Shown piece by piece: positions 33,495-40,934 of a stretch of DNA of 49,252 bases. The translations under genes were made by a program, and so were the position numbers. The first letter of the stretch is position 1. Each line of letters starts with the position of its first letter. The notes under the pieces are model-generated. The model saw only the letters and a program-made list of their open reading frames with translations, ran no database searches and had not been told where the DNA came from. The stretch comes from Actinomycetota bacterium (GTDB lineage: Bacteria > Actinomycetota > Actinomycetes > S36-B12), in the NCBI GenBank assembly GCA_030684515.1, contig JAUXVJ010000010.1, positions 1-49,252 of the forward strand, given 5' to 3'.

Positions 33495-34667
33495 ATGGAA
33501 ACCGAAGTCGGAAAAATCTGGGCGAATTCCGGCGACTCGCATGTCAACGAGCCGCCGACTCTGTTCGACGCCCTCCCCGAACACCTGCGCGAGCTCATGC
33601 CTCGCAGCGTCAAGGATGAAGATGGCGCTTTTGAAACCATCTACCTCGATGGTCAGGAGTTTCGCCGTGCGATGCCGCAGGCGGCCCCGGGCGAGCAAGG
33701 CGGCCGCCCTCCCCGCATGACCGCTATGCCCAAGGACACCGATGTCCAAGAGGCGATGATGCGGATGATTGGCAGCAATGACGCGGAACATCGGCTGAAG
33801 GATGCCGATAATGAAGGAGTCTGGGCCGAAGTTATCTATCCGTCATTGGGTATCTGGGCATCAAATATCCGCACCCCTGAGCTTGCCAAGCGCGGCGCTC
33901 GCCTGATGAACGAATTCGCATTGGACTACCAGAAGCAATCAGAGCGTTTCGTCTGCACCGCTGCAATTCCGATGTTGAAAATCGACGATGCTGTTGCTGA
34001 AATCAAGCGAGCCTCCCTTGAAGGATTCCTAGGCGGCTTCCTGCCTGTCCTGCCTCCTTTGGGCCGTCCCGACTGGCACCACGAAGAGTGGGATCCCATG
34101 TGGGACGCCTTCGCCGACACTGGCATGCGCATCTGCTTCCACATCGGCACGGAGCCACTTGAGCCAACTGAGCGCACTGGCGTCTATTTCCGTGGACGTG
34201 GTGGCGCTGTGCTCAACTACGTTGAGACCACCTATGGCGGCCAGAAGGCGGTCACCAAGCTCATCGCCAGTGGGGTGCTTGATCAGCGTCGCGATCTCAA
34301 AGTGCTGGTTTCCGAAGGCGGCGCTACATGGGGGCCGTTCCTCGCAGACCGCATGACTGAGGGTTACCGCCAGCATTCCGCTGGTGTTCGTCCGGTGCTG
34401 AACCGCGAACCAGCGGACATTCTCTTCGAGCAGGTCTATGCCTCGTTCCAGCATGACTCCTCGGCAATCCTTGCCTGCTCGGCGATGGGTTGGCAGAACG
34501 TCATGTGGGGTTCGGACTACCCGCACTTCGAAGGCACCTTCGGTCACACCCAAGAGACTCTGCACGGACTCTTCGATGGTGTGGATGAAGCTGTCAGTCA
34601 CCGCATTCGCATTGGCGCATTCCAGGAGCTCTTCCCGTCAGTGCCCCTGCCTGCATTCCCTGTGTGA
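33495..34667 (+). CDS. Amidohydrolase-2 family (ACMSD-like) metal-dependent hydrolase
   Basis: This 390-aa WANSGDSH-subfamily protein has D-S-H at residues 14-16 (HVNEPPTLF follows), FHIGTEP near 216, SEGGATWGPF near 275 and WGSDYPHFEG near 341. A Gln/Gly/Pro-rich insertion near residues 60-80 (PGEQGGRPP) is not found in its neighbours. AAGGAG lies 8 nt before the ATG. A hairpin follows the stop. It is probably monocistronic and under the regulon operator. Confidence 0.86.
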   Translation: METEVGKIWANSGDSHVNEPPTLFDALPEHLRELMPRSVKDEDGAFETIYLDGQEFRRAMPQAAPGEQGGRPPRMTAMPKDTDVQEAMMRMIGSNDAEHRLKDADNEGVWAEVIYPSLGIWASNIRTPELAKRGARLMNEFALDYQKQSERFVCTAAIPMLKIDDAVAEIKRASLEGFLGGFLPVLPPLGRPDWHHEEWDPMWDAFADTGMRICFHIGTEPLEPTERTGVYFRGRGGAVLNYVETTYGGQKAVTKLIASGVLDQRRDLKVLVSEGGATWGPFLADRMTEGYRQHSAGVRPVLNREPADILFEQVYASFQHDSSAILACSAMGWQNVMWGSDYPHFEGTFGHTQETLHGLFDGVDEAVSHRIRIGAFQELFPSVPLPAFPV

Positions 34668-34686
34668 CGGGCAATCAATTCGGAAC

Positions 34687-34724
34687 TGAGGGCTGGCATT
34701 CGCGAGAGCGACCGCCAGCCCTCA
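34687..34724 (+). terminator. Hairpin after the amidohydrolase at 33495-34667
   Basis: TGAGGGCTGGC (34687-34697) is perfectly complementary to GCCAGCCCTCA (34714-34724), with a 16-nt loop. No T run follows on the + strand (GCCATTTGG). Confidence 0.6.
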
Positions 34725-34795
34725 GCCATTTGGCAAGCTGTCAAGGCGCTTCGTTGCTAGCGTCAAAGTGAGGCTTCCGAGATTCCCGATTTCGG

Positions 34796-34824
34796 TTGTC
34801 GCGCACCTCTATACGGCGTAAGGT
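34796..34824 (+). promoter_or_regulatory. Promoter with embedded operator for the DUF35-thiolase operon at 34911
   Basis: This is the clearest promoter of the set: TTGTCG (34796-34801), a 17-nt spacer and TAAGGT (34819-34824, TAnnnT). The operator ctatacggcgtaagg spans 34809-34823, filling the end of the spacer and the -10. It is centred 95 nt before the start codon. Confidence 0.7.
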
Positions 34825-34910
34825 CGCAATTCTCCGGGTTGGCGTGGTCAATACCGGTATCCAATTACTGCGCAGCGACAGTTGCGCACATCGACTAAGT
34901 GGGGACGCAT

Positions 34911-35420
34911 ATGAGTGAGCGGATGCCCGGCTTCGGTGGTCCAGCGTTGAGTCGGCTTGTGACGCCGTTCTACGAGGCCGCCGGCCAAGGCAAGCTTGTG
35001 ATCCAGCAGTGTGATGACTGCGGATATCACCGGCACGTGCCAACAGATATTTGCTACAACTGCCTGTCCTGGGACTGGCATTGGGATGACACGCTGCCCG
35101 GCACTGGCGTCGTGTACTCCTATTCATGGGTGATGCGTGCCCCCAATGAGCACATGAACAATGGCAACCCTTGGGACTTCGCCGTGGTGGAGCTTGATGG
35201 CACCACGGGTGGCCCTATTCGCTTACTCACCAATGTCTTTGGCGTCGATCAAGACTCGCTCACCGTTGGCCTGAAGGTGAAGGTTGCCTTTGACCCGGTC
35301 AAGGGGAAGTACGCAGGTGCAGGCGGTGGCTATGGCCCAGCCGGCGCCGATGCGGAAGCCACTGATGTTGGCCCGATTGCCCTTGTTGTCTTTGAACCCC
35401 TTGAAGGAGCTGCAGCATGA
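34911..35420 (+). CDS. DUF35 zinc-ribbon/OB-fold protein
   Basis: This 169-aa protein has a complete zinc ribbon (C-D-D-C and C-Y-N-C near residues 35-54), then the OB fold with GTGVVYSYSWV. It is longer than the other DUF35 proteins, with an added Gly-rich loop near residues 135-150 (YAGAGGGYGPAGAD). The ATG at 34911 follows GGGGAC; a GTG 12 nt upstream is an alternative. The order is reversed compared with the pairs at 18130 and 30422: DUF35 precedes the thiolase-like gene, which it overlaps by 4 nt. Confidence 0.87.
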   Translation: MSERMPGFGGPALSRLVTPFYEAAGQGKLVIQQCDDCGYHRHVPTDICYNCLSWDWHWDDTLPGTGVVYSYSWVMRAPNEHMNNGNPWDFAVVELDGTTGGPIRLLTNVFGVDQDSLTVGLKVKVAFDPVKGKYAGAGGGYGPAGADAEATDVGPIALVVFEPLEGAAA

Positions 35421-36622
35421 GCGGTGATTGGCTGAATGGAAAGGCCGCAATCGCCGGCATCGGGCACACGGCCTATGGAAAGCGCGGCGAATTCGCAGAG
35501 CGAGGCACCTTCTCGCTCGTGCTTGAAGCTGTAGTCAAGGCTTGCGAGGACGCCGGCATCAGTCCCAAGGAAATCGACGGCTGGTCTTCGTACTCCAATG
35601 ACCCAAACCAGGGCGCGATGCTCTCAGCGATGCTGGGATGTGATCGCCTGCGCTTCACAGCAATGGGCTGGGGCGGCGGCGGCGGCGCCATGGGCGGCGC
35701 CTACATGTACGCAGCCATGGCAGTGGCAACTGGACAAGCAGATGTGGTCTGCGTCGTGCGGGGTGCGACGATGCCGGGCAACACCCGATTCGGCGGCATG
35801 GGTCGACCCGGCGATGGTCCGCCTCACGGCATGATCAGCCCCGGCAATTCCTTTGCTCTTGCCGCTCGCCGGCACATGGCACTGTTCGGCACCACAGAGG
35901 ATCACTTCGGTGAGATCACGATCAATGCTCGTCGCAATGCGCACAACAACCCCTACGCGCGCTTCCGCGATGAGATCACCATGGAAGATCATCACAACTC
36001 ACCGATGATCAGCGACCCGCTGCGCAAGATGGACTTCTGCATGGAATCCGACTTCGGCACCGCGGTCATCATCACCTCAATGGACCGCGCTAAAGACCTG
36101 AAGCAGGCCCCGGTGTCGCTTCTGTCCATGGCCATGGGCGGGCCTCCGCGCTGGGGCGATGCCTGGTTCGGTCAAGCCGCCAGCGATTCGTCAGGCATGG
36201 GCAGTCCTGTGGGCGGCCATATGTCAGATGACTTGGACTACGTCACTGGCGGTTATCGCACCCTCGCGGTGGATCTCTATAACAAGGCCGGGCTCGGTCC
36301 AGATGATGTTGACGTTGCATTGCTCTACGACCACTTCACACCCATGGTCATCATGGCGATCGAGGACTTCCAGTTCTGCAAGAAGGGTGAAGGCGGCCCG
36401 TTCGTAGCAGAAGGAAACATTCGTCGCGAGGGCAAGATCCCTGTCAACACTCACGGCGGAAATCTCGCTGAGGTCTATGCCCATGGCATGACGCACGTCA
36501 TTGAAGGAGTGCGTCAGATCCGTGGAGTCGCGTCCAACCAGATCAATGACGCTGAAGTGGTGCTCATCGCAGCAGGCGCATCAATGGCCCCAACGGGAGC
36601 AATCCTGCTGGGCAAGGCCTAG
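35417..36622 (+). CDS. Thiolase-like protein of the Ltp2 retro-aldolase type
   Basis: This 401-aa protein has a Gly run (GWGGGGGAMGG near residue 84) at the position of the thiolase Cys. Tyr304 lies in LLYDHF, and Tyr354 stands seven residues after the first Gly of NTHGGN in place of His. It therefore matches the Ltp2-like pattern and is expected to act with the DUF35 protein encoded just upstream (ATGA overlap). A very strong hairpin (36638-36674) closes the operon, and this is also the right edge of the operator-bearing module. Confidence 0.87.
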   Translation: MSGDWLNGKAAIAGIGHTAYGKRGEFAERGTFSLVLEAVVKACEDAGISPKEIDGWSSYSNDPNQGAMLSAMLGCDRLRFTAMGWGGGGGAMGGAYMYAAMAVATGQADVVCVVRGATMPGNTRFGGMGRPGDGPPHGMISPGNSFALAARRHMALFGTTEDHFGEITINARRNAHNNPYARFRDEITMEDHHNSPMISDPLRKMDFCMESDFGTAVIITSMDRAKDLKQAPVSLLSMAMGGPPRWGDAWFGQAASDSSGMGSPVGGHMSDDLDYVTGGYRTLAVDLYNKAGLGPDDVDVALLYDHFTPMVIMAIEDFQFCKKGEGGPFVAEGNIRREGKIPVNTHGGNLAEVYAHGMTHVIEGVRQIRGVASNQINDAEVVLIAAGASMAPTGAILLGKA

Positions 36623-36637
36623 TCGAATCACTCTCGG

Positions 36638-36674
36638 GGTGAATGGGCCGCCGCAATGCGGCGGCCCATTCACC
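36638..36674 (+). terminator. 17-bp perfect hairpin ending the left module
   Basis: GGTGAATGGGCCGCCGC (36638-36654) pairs perfectly with 36658-36674 around AAT. TTTCG follows; there is no long T run. Confidence 0.7.
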
Positions 36675-36783
36675 ATTTCGGGGGCACAGCCAGGGCCTCT
36701 ACGCGGAAATCCGGGAACTGGGAGGCAGATCACACTGCCTTGGCTCTAGCATCAGGTCTCAATAACCGTCACAATTTGCCTCC

Positions 36784-36809
36784 CGAAGGATCCGGGCCCG
36801 GATCCTTCG
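36784..36809. repeat. Perfect 26-bp palindrome upstream of a small gene
   Basis: CGAAGGATCCGGG (36784-36796) is directly followed by its exact reverse complement (36797-36809), with no loop. It lies 21 nt before the ATG at 36831. It may be a hairpin in the leader of the small gene or a dimer-protein site; as a terminator it lacks a T run. Confidence 0.6.
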
Positions 36810-36830
36810 TGCCGTTGAAAGGAACATCCA

Positions 36831-37127
36831 ATGCCAGTCGCCCCAGGCGCTCGCCTCCGCAATGACGTCTCTGCCTGTGAGGTCGTCGTCGTCAAGGCTC
36901 CAACCCAAGCTGGTGAACTCTCGTGCGCAGGCGTCGTCATGACGACCGAAGCTCGCACCGGAACACCCACCGTTGGCGCAGGCGAGACTGTCGCCCTCGG
37001 CAAGCGGTACAGCAATGACGATGCCGGCATCGAGGTGCTGTGCGTTGCACCAGGCGAGGGACCGCTCACCTTTGAGGGTGCCGAGCTCACCCAGAAGCAG
37101 GCAACAGCACTGCCCGCATCTGACTAG
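36831..37127 (+). CDS. Small conserved-looking protein of unknown function
   Basis: This 98-aa protein with beta-rich composition contains PGARLRNDVSACEVVVVKAP at the N-terminus, a single Cys near residue 31 in ELSCAGVVM, then ALGKRYSNDDAGIEVLCVAPGEGPLTF near residues 60-87. It resembles small actinobacterial proteins found near acyl-CoA genes, but I cannot name a family. AAAGGA lies about 6 nt before the ATG. It stands alone between a palindrome (36784-36809) and a clear terminator (37146-37180). No signal peptide or membrane segment. Confidence 0.65.
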   Translation: MPVAPGARLRNDVSACEVVVVKAPTQAGELSCAGVVMTTEARTGTPTVGAGETVALGKRYSNDDAGIEVLCVAPGEGPLTFEGAELTQKQATALPASD

Positions 37128-37145
37128 TCAGCACGCTTTTTCACA

Positions 37146-37180
37146 GGAGCGCCCAGTTGATACTGGGCGCTCCTTCTTTT
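37146..37180 (+). terminator. Rho-independent terminator after the small gene
   Basis: GGAGCGCCCAGT (37146-37157), loop TGAT, ACTGGGCGCTCC (37162-37173), then TTCTTTT. A classical terminator 18 nt after the stop of the 98-aa gene. Confidence 0.88.
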
Positions 37181-37211
37181 CCCAGTTACCCATCCCTTTG
37201 GAGGTTCTTCA

Positions 37212-38012
37212 GTGAGTGAGCTCAACCCGGACGTTCTCGTGGAGCGTCGTGGCCATGTCATGGTCATCACGATCAATCGCGAAGCCGCGCGAAATGCAGT
37301 GAATGAGAACGTGTGTCTTGGAGTCGGCGACGCGCTTGAAGAAGCAGAGAACGACATCGATGTACGTGCGATTGTTCTGACAGGCGCGGGAGACAAGTCA
37401 TTCTGCGCCGGTGCTGATCTCAAGGCCATCGCTGCTGGCCAGCGCATCATCCCCGAAGGCGCGGAGCGCGAGAAGTGGGGACTTGCGGGATTCGTCGGGC
37501 ATTACGTGAGCAAGCCCACGATCGCAGCAGTCAATGGTTTCGCCCTTGGCGGCGGCATGGAGATCTGCATGGCTGCTGATTTCATCATCGCTGCCGACCA
37601 CGCGCAGTTCGGCCTGCCAGAGGTCAAGCGTGGCTTGGTCGCGGGAGCCGGTGGCGCATTCCGCATCATGGAGCAGATGCCTCCGCGAATCGCGCTCGAG
37701 GTGCTGCTCATGGGCGAGCCCATCAGTGCGCAGCGTGCACTTGAGCTGAACTTCATCAACCGCGTGGTTCCCATTGAGAGCCTGATGGAAGAAGCAGTGG
37801 CGTTCGCCACCGCTATTGCCGATAACGCACCGTTGTCAGTGAAAGCCAGCAAGCGCATCGCGCGCGGGTACTACGGCAACAATCGGCCAGCCGATGATGC
37901 ACAGTGGTTGCACACGCGGGAGGAATCCAAGATCACGCACGGTTCGGCTGACTCTGTTGAAGGTCCTAAGGCCTTTGCTGAGAAGCGCAAGCCAGTGTGG
38001 ACCGGCCGCTAG
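37212..38012 (+). CDS. Enoyl-CoA hydratase/isomerase (crotonase) family protein
   Basis: This 266-aa crotonase-fold protein has an oxyanion-hole segment CAGADLKAI near residue 59 and NGFALGGGMEICMAADF near residue 108, both typical. The two catalytic Glu positions are filled (GGGMEI and FGLPEVKRGL), so hydratase activity is likely. The GTG start at 37212 has GGAGG 8 nt upstream. It sits between two terminators and is probably monocistronic. It lies in the right module with other beta-oxidation genes. Confidence 0.9.
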   Translation: MSELNPDVLVERRGHVMVITINREAARNAVNENVCLGVGDALEEAENDIDVRAIVLTGAGDKSFCAGADLKAIAAGQRIIPEGAEREKWGLAGFVGHYVSKPTIAAVNGFALGGGMEICMAADFIIAADHAQFGLPEVKRGLVAGAGGAFRIMEQMPPRIALEVLLMGEPISAQRALELNFINRVVPIESLMEEAVAFATAIADNAPLSVKASKRIARGYYGNNRPADDAQWLHTREESKITHGSADSVEGPKAFAEKRKPVWTGR

Positions 38013-38028
38013 CCGCTCGCATCAAAAC

Positions 38029-38062
38029 AGGAGGCCCCGCGGCAATTGCCGCGGGGCCTCCT
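38029..38062. terminator. Bidirectional terminator between the ECH gene and an amidohydrolase gene
   Basis: The 34-bp perfect palindrome has arms AGGAGGCCCCGCGGCAA (38029-38045) and its exact complement 38046-38062, followed by TCTTG. It lies between convergent stops at 38012 and 38085. Confidence 0.8.
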
Positions 38063-38084
38063 TCTTGCTGACACATGCGTCTGC

Positions 38085-39356
38085 CTACGCGTGTGCAGTC
38101 TCGTAGCGCGTGCGGTACTCGGTCTTGGACGTCTCTGAGGTGTCGACGTCCGTAGCCAGCGAGCGAAGTGCGCCCACAGTTGCCTGCTCTTTGGGTGTGT
38201 GCTTGAAGGGATCCCAGTCGAAGAACCTTGCGACGTTCTTCCACGTGATCATGTCGATCTCCTCATCGCTGCACTTTGCCGCGTTGAGTTCCTTCAGCAG
38301 CAACTCTGGTGAGTACGGCCAGGTGCAGTCCGAGTGTGGGTAGTCGCACTCCCATGCGATGGTCTCCACGCCATAGCGCTCACGGGTGAGCAGCGCTGTC
38401 GGCTCGGTGATGAAGCACGCAAGGAAGTTGTCCTTCCACACCTGTGTCGGAGTCTTGCCCTTGGGCAGTGAATCCAGGTGCGTCCAGGAGTGGTTCACCA
38501 TGTGGCGATCCATCCGATCAAGCAGGAACGGAATCCATCCCAGGCCGCCTTCAGACATCGCGAACTTGATGTCCGGGATGCGCTTGAGCACGCCGCTGGT
38601 CAGCAGGTCGGTCGCCGCGATCGTGGAGACGAGTGCGGCGAGGATGACGATGTCGTCAGGCAGCGTGTTGGCGGGACGCTGGAGAAGTCCGAAACCGCCA
38701 CCGATGTGCATGCTGGCAACCATGTTCGTGTCGACCATGGCCTTGAACACTGGATCCCAATGACCGCTGGCGAAGTCTGGCTGACCGACGCCGTACGGGG
38801 TTTCTGGCATGGTGATGGAGCGGCAGCCGACGTTCTTTGCTGCGAGGCGATGGATCTCCTTGACCGACTCGTCAATGTCGAAGAAGGGGATGATGCCCAT
38901 CGGGATGAAGCGGCCGGGATAGGAGCCAACGAGATCGTCAAGCAGGAAGTCGTTGTAGGCCTTGATGGCTGCCAGCGACAGCTTGCGGTCTGGCAGTGAG
39001 GCCAAGTGGGTGCCGGCGAATCCGGGGAAAGTCGGGAAGTTCATGCCGGCGAGCACGCCGTTGACATTCATGTCGCGAACCCGCTGATGGATGTCATAGG
39101 TGCCGGGGCGCATCTCTGCAAGCCCGGTCGGATCGAAATTCCACTCTTCCTTGGGCCAGGAGACAACTGCGCTCAGACCCGGGCTGCCAACGGAAACTCC
39201 CTGGAAGATCCAGGCGTCGACTTCTGGGTTGTCAGGATGCTTGACGAGCTTTGGAGCGTCGTCCTTCATGCTGGCAGGGAAGTGCGCTGCAAAGGTGTCC
39301 GCCGGCTCGATGATGTGATCGTCGATGCTCAGCAGGATCATGTCGTCAATGTTCAT
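38085..39356 (-). CDS. Amidohydrolase-2 family protein, LLSIDDHIIE subfamily (copy 1)
   Basis: This 423-aa protein has the first metal site D-D-H in LLSIDDHIIEP near residues 7-17. SMHIGGGFG near 220, MSEGGLGWIPF near 270 and WECDYPHSDCTWP near 340 are the later sites. This is a distinct subfamily from the WANSGDSH proteins of the left module. The ATG at 39356 is preferred over a GTG 9 nt upstream because of GGAG spacing. The neighbour at 39535 is a close paralogue, and a third copy is cut by the window edge. Confidence 0.86.
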   Translation of the reverse strand: MNIDDMILLSIDDHIIEPADTFAAHFPASMKDDAPKLVKHPDNPEVDAWIFQGVSVGSPGLSAVVSWPKEEWNFDPTGLAEMRPGTYDIHQRVRDMNVNGVLAGMNFPTFPGFAGTHLASLPDRKLSLAAIKAYNDFLLDDLVGSYPGRFIPMGIIPFFDIDESVKEIHRLAAKNVGCRSITMPETPYGVGQPDFASGHWDPVFKAMVDTNMVASMHIGGGFGLLQRPANTLPDDIVILAALVSTIAATDLLTSGVLKRIPDIKFAMSEGGLGWIPFLLDRMDRHMVNHSWTHLDSLPKGKTPTQVWKDNFLACFITEPTALLTRERYGVETIAWECDYPHSDCTWPYSPELLLKELNAAKCSDEEIDMITWKNVARFFDWDPFKHTPKEQATVGALRSLATDVDTSETSKTEYRTRYETAHA

Positions 39357-39375
39357 ATGCTCCACTCTCCGTGAT

Positions 39376-39396
39376 GTATCGCAAGGCTTTCGATAC
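39376..39396. promoter_or_regulatory. Inverted repeat before amidohydrolase copy 1
   Basis: GTATCG (39376-39381) and CGATAC (39391-39396) form 6-bp arms around a 9-nt spacer that contains AAGGCTT. A related AAGCCTTTCGA sequence stands at 40853-40863, upstream of copy 2. They may be sites of one regulator, but the match is short. Confidence 0.3.
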
Positions 39397-39485
39397 GGAG
39401 AATGTGCCGCACTGTCGGCTGTATGAGTAGGGACCTTGGTCCTGATTCACAAACACGTCGATGGGTGACGACGCGGCTGGTGCAC

Positions 39486-39522
39486 AACAACGCCCGCCAA
39501 GTCGGACTTGGCGGGCGTTGTT
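39486..39522 (-). terminator. Hairpin after amidohydrolase copy 2
   Basis: AACAACGCCCGCCAAGT (39486-39502) is perfectly complementary to 39506-39522 around CGG. It lies 13 nt after the minus-strand stop of the gene at 39535-40800. Confidence 0.75.
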
Positions 39523-39534
39523 GATGTGCTGCGA

Positions 39535-40800
39535 TTAGACAGAGGCCGCCAGGAAGCGACGACGGTACTCATCCTTTGAGGTCTCCGCAGTGTCGACATC
39601 TGTGGACAGCGAGCGCAGTGCGCCCACAGTTGCCTGCTCCTTAGCGGTGTGCTTGAAGGGATCCCAGTTGAAGAAGCGTGCTGAGTTCTCCCAGGTGATC
39701 ATGTCGATCTCCTTGTCACTGCAATTGGCTCCCGCGAGCTCCTTGTGCAGGAGTTCTGGTGAATACGGCCAGGTGCAGTCTGAGTGCGGGTAGTCGCACT
39801 CCCAGGCGATGGTCTCCACGCCGTAGCGATCACGCGTCTGCAGCGCGGTTGGCTCGGTGATGAAGCACGCAAGGAAGTTGTCCTTCCAGACCTGCGTCGG
39901 CGTCTTGCCGGCAGGCAGGGAATCCAGATGTGTCCAGGAGTGGTTGTACATATGGCGGTCCATCCGGTCGAGCAGGAATGGAATCCAGCCAAGGCCACCT
40001 TCGCTCATCGCGAACTTCATGTCCGGGATGCGCTTGAGGACACCACTGAGCATGAGGTCGGTGCAGGCAATGGTCGACACCAGCGCGGCGATGATGACGA
40101 TGTCATCGACGAGTGCTGACGCTGGACGCTGGATCAACCCGAAGCCGCCGCCGATGTGCATGCTGGCAACCATGTTCGTGTCGACCATGGCCTTGAATAC
40201 GGGATCCCAGTGGCCGCTGGCAAAGTCGGGCTGTCCAACGCCGTATGGCGTCTCAGGCAGTGTGATCGAGACACAGCCCTTCTTTCCCAGACGATGAATC
40301 TCCTTGACTGACTCGTCGATGTCGAAGAAGGGGATGATGCACATCGGAATGAATCGGCCTGGGTAGGAGCCAACGAGCTCGTCCATGATGAAGTCGTTGT
40401 AGGCCTTCACCGCGGCAAGTGCCAACTGCTTGTCAGGCATGGCCGCGAGGTGGGTTCCCGCGAAGCCTGGGAACGTCGGGAAGTTCATCCCGGCAAGCAC
40501 GCCGTTGACGTTCATGTCGCGCACGCGCTCGTGAATGTCGTAGGTGCCGGGGCGCATCTCGGCCAGTCCGGTGGGCTCAAAGCCCCACTCTTCCTTGGGC
40601 CATGACACAACTGCACCAAGGCCTCCGGTGAATGACGCTTGGCCTTGGAACTCCCAGCGATCAATGGCGGGATTGTCTGGATCCTTGATCAGCTTTGGGG
40701 CTTCATCCTTGTACTTTGCAGGCATGTGGTTGTCGAACGTGGTCGGCGATTCAATGATGTGATCGTCGATGCTCAACAGGATCATGTCGTTGATTTCCAT
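39535..40800 (-). CDS. Amidohydrolase-2 family protein, LLSIDDHIIE subfamily (copy 2)
   Basis: This 421-aa paralogue of the gene at 38085 shares nearly all motifs: LLSIDDHIIESP near residue 7, SMHIGGGFG near 217, MSEGGLGWIPF near 268 and WECDYPHSDCTWP near 338. Notable differences are the early SPTTFDNHMPAKYKD segment and TLPETPYG. AAGGAAG precedes the ATG. The gene is divergent from an SDR gene across about 134 nt and has its own terminator, so the two amidohydrolases are separate transcripts despite standing side by side. Confidence 0.86.
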   Translation of the reverse strand: MEINDMILLSIDDHIIESPTTFDNHMPAKYKDEAPKLIKDPDNPAIDRWEFQGQASFTGGLGAVVSWPKEEWGFEPTGLAEMRPGTYDIHERVRDMNVNGVLAGMNFPTFPGFAGTHLAAMPDKQLALAAVKAYNDFIMDELVGSYPGRFIPMCIIPFFDIDESVKEIHRLGKKGCVSITLPETPYGVGQPDFASGHWDPVFKAMVDTNMVASMHIGGGFGLIQRPASALVDDIVIIAALVSTIACTDLMLSGVLKRIPDMKFAMSEGGLGWIPFLLDRMDRHMYNHSWTHLDSLPAGKTPTQVWKDNFLACFITEPTALQTRDRYGVETIAWECDYPHSDCTWPYSPELLHKELAGANCSDKEIDMITWENSARFFNWDPFKHTAKEQATVGALRSLSTDVDTAETSKDEYRRRFLAASV

Positions 40801-40934
40801 GAACTTCCTTTCAGTCGCAGGCAGGGCGCTAGGGTCAGCTGGTCGTCACGGTAAGCCTTTCGACAAGCGATGCATAGTCTTTTCCGTTAAGTCTGCTTCA
40901 GCCCTAAATGTCCAAAATCCCAAGGAGATGTGCG

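Noticed and set aside
7531-34823. The palindromic motif as a KstR or KstR2 site
   Set aside because: Those operators, as I know them (TnnAACannnGTTnTA-like and AnCAAGnnCTTGnT-like), do not match TAC-N3-GTA in core or spacing.
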